From: Petaurus breviceps papuanus | Lineage: Eukaryota; Chordata; Mammalia; Diprotodontia; Petauridae | Assembly: GCA_028583685.1 (NCBI GenBank) | Contig: JAMXIF010000048.1 | Location: 25,611,173-25,675,172, forward strand | DNA length: 64,000 nucleotides | Direction of reading: 5' to 3' | Part shown: positions 56,820 through 64,000 of the stretch, one piece after another | How positions within the stretch are numbered: position 1 is the first letter of the stretch | How the letters are laid out: each line of letters starts with the position of its first letter | Notes under the pieces: generated by a model | What the model was told of the DNA's origin: nothing | What the model saw: only the letters and a program-made list of their open reading frames with translations | Databases searched by the model: none | Made by a program: the position numbers and the translations under genes

Positions 56820-56960
56820 TAAGGGGGGATGTTATTACCCTCAACCAAGATTAGCAATTGCTTCTTGGTGGATATTTGAGTTGAGTTTTAAAGTTGGGTA
56901 GGAATTCAGCAAGCAAAAAGGGAAAGGAAGGCATTCCAGCTTTAAATGCCATTGGGAGCA
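56820..56960 (-). repeat. L2 fragment, minus strand
   Basis: 'atttgagttgagttttaaag' and 'aggaaggcattccagcttta' match the reversed L2. Confidence 0.6.
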
Positions 56961-57424
56961 AAACAAACATCTTAGCTACATAATAATCCCATAAACTCCT
57001 CCACCATGATTAATTCATCAAAATAAAAGACCAAGACAAATCACGAGGGAACATTTATCATTTCTTTCCTTACATACTCACTCAAGGTCATCCTTTTTTG
57101 ATGCCAGCAATTTTTTACACAAATGTTAATTAAGCACTTATGTGCAAAGTGCTTTTTAGGTACTGGTCTAAATCAAACATTTTGATGACATAACTTTGCT
57201 TGCCTTCATGGAACTTGCAACCTAGTAGATCTACTTTCCTCTTCAAGACTTCCTTGTTGTCTCCCTGCTAAGGTATGAAAGATTGAAAGTATCTTTCCCC
57301 AAGTAGTTGCTTTTTAAACTAAAAAAATTTGTAATTCCTCATATGAATTTTTTCACTAATTCATTATCATGGCATGGATGTGAATCTTGGTTGAACGCAG
57401 ACAGTAGCAGGACCTGCTAAAAAA

Positions 57425-57865
57425 AAAGATCAAGTGGGATTTATACCAGGAATTCAGAGATGGTTTAACATAAGGAAAACTATTAACATAATTGATTACA
57501 TCAATAATAATTTATAAATCAATAATAATGATTTATAAAAAACCATGATTATATCAATAAATATAGAAAAAGCTTTTGATAAAGTTTAACACTCACTTCT
57601 GTTGAAAATATTTGAAAGTATTGGATAGTATTGAAAGTATAAGTGGATTTTACCTTAAGTTGAAAAAAAATTATCTAAAATCATCAGCAAGCATCATTTG
57701 TAATGGGAACAACCTAGAAACCTTTTCGTTAAGATCAGGTGTGAAACAAGGATTCCCACTGTCACTAATATCATTAAACATTGTATTAGAAATCCTAGCA
57801 ATAGCCATAAGAGAAGAAAAAGAAATAGAAGGAATCAGAATAGGGAATGAGCTGTTTTTGATTTG
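57425..57865 (+). mobile_element. L1 ORF2 reverse transcriptase fragment, plus strand
   Basis: Forward frames give [17 protein letters not shown], a degraded AFDK block ('aaaagcttttgataaagttt') and, at 57675-57860, SIICNGNNLETFSLRSGVKQ followed by GFPLS, which is the RT block R-x-G-V/T-K-Q-G-x-P-L-S. Truncated at both ends with an internal tandem duplication of 'aatcaataataat'. Confidence 0.85.
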
Positions 57866-57909
57866 GTTAACATTATCTGAACTTTTTGAAATCTTCTCTT
57901 CTAAGACCT

Positions 57910-58142
57910 AGGACAGAGATGTCAAACACACTTCCCAGTGGGCTGCATGTGGCCCATAATACTCCCAAGCATTGACAGAACCAGATTAAAGTGTAATTGG
58001 GAACTATTTAACAAAATAAGTAAAAACACAATAAAATATAGATAATATTACATTTTAAAATTAAGTCATTATGTGACCCTCAGAGTTCCTTATGTATGGA
58101 TTAGTGGTTCCCATTTCTATTTTAATTTGATGCCACTAATGT
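57910..58142. mobile_element. hAT-like MITE
   Basis: The left end 'acagagatgtcaaacacac' and the right end 'tttgatgccactaatg' are imperfect inverted repeats of the CAGxGGTGTCAAA type known from hAT/Charlie-like elements. The interior has 'gggctgcatgtggccc' and an AT-rich middle with no coding capacity. The 8-bp duplication is not clear. Confidence 0.5.
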
Positions 58143-59510
58143 AGAGCTTTTCCAGCATTCTCCTTCAGTCCACCTTTTATTTTTTTGCCTTTGTACAATT
58201 CACGGTAGGTGCTCTGATTGAATATTTGAGGTGGTTTTATTTACTCTTTCACAGAAGTAAGTCTAATGTCATGACATCTTTTAAAAATGTTTTAAGTTAA
58301 ATTTTATTTTTTAATGAATAAAAACAATTTTATCTCTTTTCCACCTCTAGTCTCAACTTGAAAAAAAAATTAAAACACATGTGTATAATCTAATGCCATG
58401 TCATTTTATGTAAGCAAAGCCCTTGTTAAATTTTTTGAAATTTCATGTAATATTCACCACCTGTAATTATAGTATTTACAAGGTAGAAATATAATTCAGT
58501 ATAAATTTTTATACTTAATATCTCTGATAATGAAACAAAATTTTCTTTTATTTTTTTCTCTCCCCTTTTTTCTTTATCTTCTTTCTTCTTTTCTTTATGA
58601 ATTGACTCTGTAAACTGACTCTTCAGAGAATCTCGACACATGTCTTATTTTAATAGTGACTATCCAATTAGGAATGACCTTAAAACAGGAAGACTGAAAA
58701 TAAAAGCATCTGCCCATTGGAGGCTTTTTGGGTTTTGTTACTTGGATTGTGCTAACACAATTTATATTAAGAGGTATACAAAACAGATACTAAAGATAAA
58801 AAGAATAAAATATGTGGTATTTTAAGTTTTGTTGATTATTAAGCCTATACTTCAGAGTATAAAACCTTAAAATAATTAACTATGCTTTCTCTTACTTTTT
58901 TTAGCTCAGTAAAATTATAATGAATTTTTTAGAATTTAATCTTAGTTTAGGCTAAGTGTTAGAAATTTATAGTCTTTTGCTCAAAAAATATCATTCTAGT
59001 ACCTTTCATGTGCAGTGCACTGTTGTTAAAAATTAGAAGTCAATTTTTTTCCCCTCAAATTTAAATTGAAGTGTTAGCATTAATGAATCACAAATGGGCC
59101 TCTAACTGTAACTATCATTTTTCAAAGTAGGTTACATTTCCCAAAATGAAAAGAAAAACTGTCATTAGCATCACCTATCAAATTCTATAATAAATAAATC
59201 CTGTTTATTACTGTATTTTGGAACTAGTCAGAGCTAGTCATGGTTTAACTCAGTGAACTGTAGGCTTCCAATTTTGATCCTGCTCTGATTTCTTACCTCT
59301 GCTTTTCCCCTCTCTAAATAATCATGTCTCTCTAAAAAAAAAAAGTCTTCCTTGAGTTTAAAACTAATCTCCCTGCTAGATTGAATGAAACATCATTTTC
59401 CCTTATGAATCCCAGGAGCTGGCTTGAGCAACTTTTTTCTACAACCTGAAAGTATATCCATTATCATCCCAGAATAAGAGGAAAAGACTAGGCATTTATA
59501 TAATAAATTT
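58143..59510. other. Unannotated intronic stretch
   Basis: AT-rich. Nothing recognised. Confidence 0.4.
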
Positions 59511-59764
59511 ATTGATGACTTCCGGGTCATGTGATCAAGAAAATGGAGGACCAGAAATTTCCCCCGACACTCACAACTTTTCAAATCTATCCAAAATTGT
59601 TATTCTATGCCACAGATAAAGCAGTGTTAGTGCTTTCTGTGATCTAGGACATCAAGAACCTAAACAAGATAAAAGCTCAATGAGCACTCACCCAGCACCC
59701 TCTTACATGCTCCCTGCAAAGCCCCAAGCAGCGAAGCTGTGCAAATCAACCTCAGTAATTGTAA

Positions 59765-60390
59765 CAGAATTGTAGCAGAACTCAACTCTACCCAGTCCCT
59801 TCTTCACATTGCTGTAGAAATCTAGATTCCAAAAAGCAGAAATATGCTCAAGCATCAATAGCCCTATGGCAATGTTTTATACTGGAACAGAGCTTGGCCC
59901 TAGTGGGGGGGGGGGGGGGGGCAAAGGGAAAAGGGACGGGACACTTTTATTTTTTTTTTTTTTGGAGGAGATAGGGCAGGGCAATTGGGGTTAAGTGACT
60001 TGCCCAAGGTCACATGGCTAGTAAGTGTGTGTCAAGTGTCTGAAGCCAGATTTGAACTTGGGTCCTCCTGTCTCCAGGGCCAGTGCTCTATTCACTGCGC
60101 CACCTAGCCACCCCAACAGGACACATTTTTGCACTTACAACAGAGTTCAACTCCTTCCCTCACCCTCACCCATATTCCTCTAAGTGCCAAAGAGATTCAG
60201 ACTCCAAAAGGCAGAAAATTGTTGAGGCCATGATAACCATATTATAGCACTCTGCTTATAATGGAACTCATCTTGACATCCTTCCCCCCTTCCTCCCTCT
60301 CCTCCCAGAACTAAGGAGATCCAAATTCCAAAAGGCAGAAATTTGCTCAGACTGTGATAGTGCGTGCCAATGCCCTGTGCCATTGGGCCA
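59765..60390 (+). repeat. Three tandem 5'UTR units in the L1/HAL1
   Basis: Each unit (about 59765-59885, 60137-60260 and 60262-60390) holds a C-rich part, then 'ttccaaaaagcagaaat' / 'ctccaaaaggcagaaaa' / 'ttccaaaaggcagaaat', then 'tgctcaagc'-type text ending before 'ggaac(a/t)'. Unit length is about 125 bp. The first and second are separated by a SINE. Confidence 0.7.
59949..60114 (-). mobile_element. Marsupial SINE, minus strand, inside the L1/HAL1
   Basis: 'gggcaattggggttaagtga' to 'cgccacctagccacccc'. Imperfect duplication gggacactttt / aggacacattttt at 59938-59948 and 60118-60130. Confidence 0.9.
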
Positions 60391-62084
60391 GAGAACTGAG
60401 TAACTGAGGGACCAAGATTTGATATATTTTGGGGGTGGGGAGTGGGGGGCTGGGAACTGTGTGGTATTCCACTAAGCCTGAGGGGAAGAGCATCCAGCTA
60501 GGGCTGGTTCTTTCTCCTCTAAAAGTTACTTGTGCCAGAGGCCTAGATTGGTAAACCATGAATTGCTCAGTGTGGGAAGAGGTTGAGACACTTTGAGATT
60601 AGCACCTGAGGAAACTGCCATTAGAGGAGGAGTCAAAAAATGAGCAGTAGGAGAAGATGAAGGAAAAAGGGTTGAGATCACACACAAAAGATCGCACACA
60701 AGAGGAAGAAAACTCAAAGACCTTCAGTATAAGCAGATAAACCAGCAGGGAAGATATGAATAGCAGAAGGAAATATGGATCCCAGATCTAAAGAAAGAGT
60801 TCAGACATAATAATAATTTAAAGCAAGGGAAAATGATTTAACACTTGATGAGGACCCTGTGGATTTTTTTATGTAACATGGAACCACATCATGCTGTTCT
60901 TGAATGGCTTAAAGGTGAAATAAGAATCGTGAGAGAAGAATTTATGGCCAGGACAGCAAAAATAATTAGCAGAATAGAAAAATTTGAATCTTTGGTGACA
61001 AGGTTTACCAAAGAAACAACAGAGGGGATGCTGAACTGATTGAGAATGCAGATACACAGAAGCAAAAGACAATGAAGAAGGACACGCAAAAAGTAATAAT
61101 ATTAAAAGATAGTATTCTGTCTGTACAAGCAAAAAAAATATTGATTTGAAAACCTGTCTAAAAGACAAGTTCTATAGAGACAACTTAAGGTTACTAGGTC
61201 TCCCCTCCAAAACCCAACCACAATGGAGAAATAATAGAAGAAAACTGCCTAGAACTTCTTAACACAGAAAACAAAGTGCCAGTTAAAAGTATCCATAGAT
61301 GCCCTTCAAGAGGAAAAAAAACCCTCAACAAAAACAGCAAGACCAACCTAAGCTGCAAACTCGTGGTTAAATTTAATGATTCCACTGAGAAACAAATTGT
61401 GCAAGGGACTAGGAGAAAGTCCTTCACATATAAAGATAAAGTAATTTGAATAACACAAAACTATTCTGAACCTACCAGAAAATGTAGGAGGGAATAGAAT
61501 AATGTGTCCCAAAGTGTAATAGAGTTCAGGGTCCCATCCAAAAGCAACACATCCTGCAAATCTAATCTTAGAATAAATGAAAAAAGATAATAATAATAAT
61601 AAGGAATAAAGAAGTATTTGAAGCATTCTTAGGAAGCAGACCTGAAAAGATAATTTGCTTCTCAAACACCCTAAAGATCAGAAATACGAGAAGGGTAAAC
61701 AAGTGCAATCAATGACAACAACAATAACAAAATAACAACAAAAACTATTTTACAACTTCTTTTTAAATATAGTCAAGGAAAGAAGGATGAAAGCAGGAGC
61801 CTAAGAAAAGTCATGTTGGAGAAACTGGCCTAAAACATCATGGACTAAGCATATTCATAGCTGAAATTTGTTTTGCAGCTTTCCTGTTGTTTCTAGTTTT
61901 GAACTCCAGAACCAAATTGATTTTAATCCTTCAGATTAAATAATTTTGTCCTCACATAACTGTGGTGTCATCTCAACACCCTGGTTGCTCTCCTCTGTGT
62001 ATACTGCAGTCTTTCCGTGTTCTTCCTAAAATGTGGTATGCAGACTCAAACATTTTATTCCCTAGGACCTTAGATTTAGAGCTG

Positions 62085-62215
62085 GAGCATACCCTTGAAA
62101 TCATCTAATCTCACCCCTTCACTTTATTAGATATGTTATCTAAGCTTCAGAAAAGTTGCCTTGATCAGTTTGCTGATAAGCTAACAGGATTTGAACTTGG
62201 GTCAAAGGAACACAG
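62085..62215 (-). repeat. MIR-like repeat, minus strand
   Basis: 'aaatcatctaatctcacccc' then 'caggatttgaacttgggtc'. Partial copy. Confidence 0.55.
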
Positions 62216-62239
62216 ATCCATAGCTAGAAGGGCACCTCT

Positions 62240-62440
62240 GACACCATAGGATCATAGATCTTGAAGTGGAAAGGATCTCAAAGTTTATCTAGTCCAGCCT
62301 CCTTGTTTTTATAGATGAGAAAGCTAAAGACCAGAGAGGTTAAATGAACCCAAGATCACATAGTATTGGAGGAGGGCTTGGAATCCAGGTTCTTTGTCTC
62401 TTGATCCAGGTCCTTTGCTCTTCACCATAATGTGCAGTTT
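62240..62440 (-). repeat. MIR-like repeat, minus strand
   Basis: 'ttatctagtccagcctcctt', 'agaccagagaggttaaatga' and 'tccaggttctttgtctcttg'. Confidence 0.65.
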
Positions 62441-62459
62441 CAGATACAATCTTTTTTTT

Positions 62460-62720
62460 TCTCCTAGCACTAGCATTTTTATGGTGCTTTAAGGTTTGCA
62501 AAGCACTTTACAAATATGATCTTGTTTTATTATTACAGCAATGCTAGGAGATAGGTACTATTATTATCCTCCTTTTATAGATGAGGAAACAGAGGCAGAT
62601 CCAGGTTAAGTGACTTGCCCAGGGTTACGTAACAAGTAAGTATCTGAGTCCAGATTTGAACTCAGTTTTCCTGACTCCAGGTCCAACACTCTATCCACTG
62701 TACTACCTGCTTGCCTCTTA
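62460..62720 (-). repeat. THER1/MIR CORE-SINE, minus strand
   Basis: Nearly complete: 'ttgcaaagcactttacaaat', 'ctccttttatagatgaggaa', 'taagtgacttgcccagggtt' and 'ctatccactgtactacctgc'. Confidence 0.85.
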
Positions 62721-63081
62721 GCAGGGCAGAGTACAGTGAATTATTACTTCCCTTTTTTCTGAATCCTATAACTCTCTTAATGGTAGTTTAAGATTTTCTT
62801 ATCTTTTTGTTATGCTGTCATACTCTTGACTCACTGAGTTTGCAGTCAGCTAAAACCCTTAGACCTTTTCCACATGAATTATAGTTTAGTCCTGGCAGAT
62901 AGCCTGTATTTATGTCTAATAGTTTCTTGGCATAGCCCCATCCCACTCTTGTGTTAGCTTATTTTTTTTTCATTCCAAGATTCTTGTTACTTTTTCCCCA
63001 AGACCTTTTTATAAATATGCCCTGTATAATATGACTCCAATCAACATCATATTCCAATAATTTCATTAATACATTATATAC

Positions 63082-63176
63082 TTTTTTTTGGAGGGGGGAA
63101 TGCAGGGCAATTGGGGTTAAGTGACTTGCCCAAGGTCACCCAGCTAGTAAGTGTTAAGTGTCTGAGGCCGAATTTG
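63082..63176 (-). mobile_element. Marsupial SINE, 5'-truncated, minus strand
   Basis: Only the tail half ('ggcaattggggttaagtgac' to 'gtgtctgaggccgaat') is present. Flanks 'cattaatacattata' and 'cattaatgaattata' are an imperfect duplication, so the truncation happened at insertion. Confidence 0.88.
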
Positions 63177-63685
63177 ATCATTAATGAATTATAACAAAAC
63201 CCCGTCACAACATCATTTCGATCCACTATAACATTACTTGGGCAGTCCCCTATTTATGGCAATATTTCTGTGGAGTTAATTTCCTCCTGTAAAGTTGTTT
63301 TTCTTAATATCATATTTTTATAGAACTCCTTAATAGCTCTCAGAGGAACATCCCTGTATTCTTTCAAACCAAACAGAATTTTATCTCCCTAAGGTGACCT
63401 ATAAGTCTGGCATCTTTTTAGACCCAGTCCTCTTCTCATTTGAATTCCTCACCTAATTACCTTCCTTTTTTTCTGTTTCTTGCCTTTCTTTCTCCTCATT
63501 TCCCCAGTCTTGTACTATACAGGGAGCTATCAGTATTAAAGATCTCACTCTAGGGATGTAGTCACCTTTTGTTTATCTAAGTCATAGAATTGCTTATTAT
63601 TTTAATTATATATTAGATAGGATGTATCAACATAAGTATGCATAATAATTTTGAGAATAATACTTGTGGCATTTTAAAAAATTTG
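63177..63685. other. Unannotated, possibly further L3
   Basis: Sequence between the SINE and the terminal L1 shows no clear motif; it may continue the minus-strand L3 upstream part. Confidence 0.35.
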
Positions 63686-63689
63686 TTAT

Positions 63690-64000
63690 TTTATCAATGT
63701 GAATATCCCTTTTAAAAATAAAATTTATTATTTATTTATAACATTCATTAAAAAAATTTTGAGTTATAAATCTCACCCTCTCTTTCGTTCCTTCCCTATC
63801 CACTGAGTAGGCACATGATATAATATCGACTATGTATGTGAAATCATGCAAACATATTTCCATATTAACCAATTTGCAAAAAAAAAAAAGCAAGAAAAGT
63901 AAAGAATGTGAAAAAAATTCTACTTTAATTTGTACTTATAGTTCATCAGTTCTCTTTCTGGAGGTGGATAGTATTTTTCATCATGAATCTTTTGGAATTG
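63690..64000 (-). mobile_element. L1 3' end, minus strand, running off the window
   Basis: 'gagttataaatctcaccctc', 'gcaaacatatttccatatta' and 'ggaggtggatagtatttttc' are collinear with 42470-42725. Confidence 0.8.

Larger units (their letters stand above)
59515..61760 (+). mobile_element. Old L1/HAL1 5' half: 5'UTR with tandem units and broken ORF1
   Basis: The 5' end 'gatcaagaaaatggaggacc' is of L1 type. After a 5'UTR with three related units (59765-60390) and a nested SINE, ORF1 text occupies about 60840-61660. It includes VREEFMARTAKIISRIEKFE (coiled-coil region, 60932-60991) and, from 61162, KDKFYRDNLRLLGLPSKTQ-like RNA-binding domain sequence. The frame is broken several times. No ORF2 or 3' end follows. 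Confidence 0.7.
61960..63000 (-). repeat. L3/CR1 LINE, minus strand, interrupted by MIRs
   Basis: 'caccctggttgctctcctct' and 'ttcctaaaatgtggtatgca' at 61978-62045 resume at 62720 with 'gcagggcagagtacagtgaa' and 'agtcagctaaaacccttaga', a known adjacent order in the reversed L3/CR1 3' region. MIR-type copies fill the gap. Confidence 0.75.

Noticed and set aside
59906-59922. Long G run as a regulatory G-quadruplex
   Set aside because: A single homopolymer beside a SINE; length is prone to sequencing error. The same caution applies to the G run near 1803-1820.

Overview
The window is nuclear DNA from a marsupial. It is packed with short tRNA-derived SINEs of the marsupial type (a 'ggcTAGGTGGcgcagtg' head, a 'GAGTTCAAATCC' box B and a 'cacttaaccccaattgcc' tail). 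It also carries marsupial-type L1 and HAL1 (half-L1, ORF1-only) elements and a heavy load of old therian L2, L3/CR1 and MIR/THER1 copies. No bacterial-type genes, CRISPR arrays, rRNA genes or functional tRNA genes are seen.

Only one piece of a host gene is recognisable: a 132-bp internal coding exon of SCAI (suppressor of cancer cell invasion) on the + strand at 49272-49403, with good splice sites. Nothing resembling SCAI exon 1 or the next exon was found. I therefore read the window as more than 49 kb of an upstream SCAI intron, the exon, and at least 14.6 kb of the next intron.

Region by region. 0-7 kb: a 786-bp TIR element with a promoter-like interior (1.56-2.34 kb), SINEs, and an L1/HAL1 5' end carrying a 184-bp inverted duplication (5.6-6.5 kb). 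7-12 kb: a long minus-strand L2 and L1 fragments. 12-18.6 kb: a stack of insertions that repeatedly use the target aagaaatt(a), namely a SINE, an L1 3' half (itself hit by an LTR and a dimeric SINE) and an L1/HAL1 with ORF1, spacer and ORF2 remnants. 22.4-25.1 kb: a complete minus-strand HAL1 with a perfect 16-bp target duplication and an open ORF1 of 353 codons. 26.9-30.2 kb: two abutting plus-strand HAL1 pieces. 31.8-38.6 kb: L2-rich, including a nearly full-length minus-strand L2. 40.8-48.2 kb: L3, L1 and SINEs, with a 5'-inverted L1 at 46.4-48.2 kb. 49.3 kb: the SCAI exon. 50.3-52.1 kb: L3 interrupted by THER1, itself interrupted by L1. 54-64 kb: L1, an L1/HAL1 5' end with tandem 5'UTR units, a hAT-like MITE, and a minus-strand L3.

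I found no convincing new host system. The most unusual items are the complete HAL1, a dimeric SINE form inserted at least twice as a 304-bp unit, the TIR element with promoter-like cargo, the inverted duplication at 5.6-6.5 kb, and tandem 5'UTR units in an old L1/HAL1. All family assignments are from reading the sequence; no database search was run.
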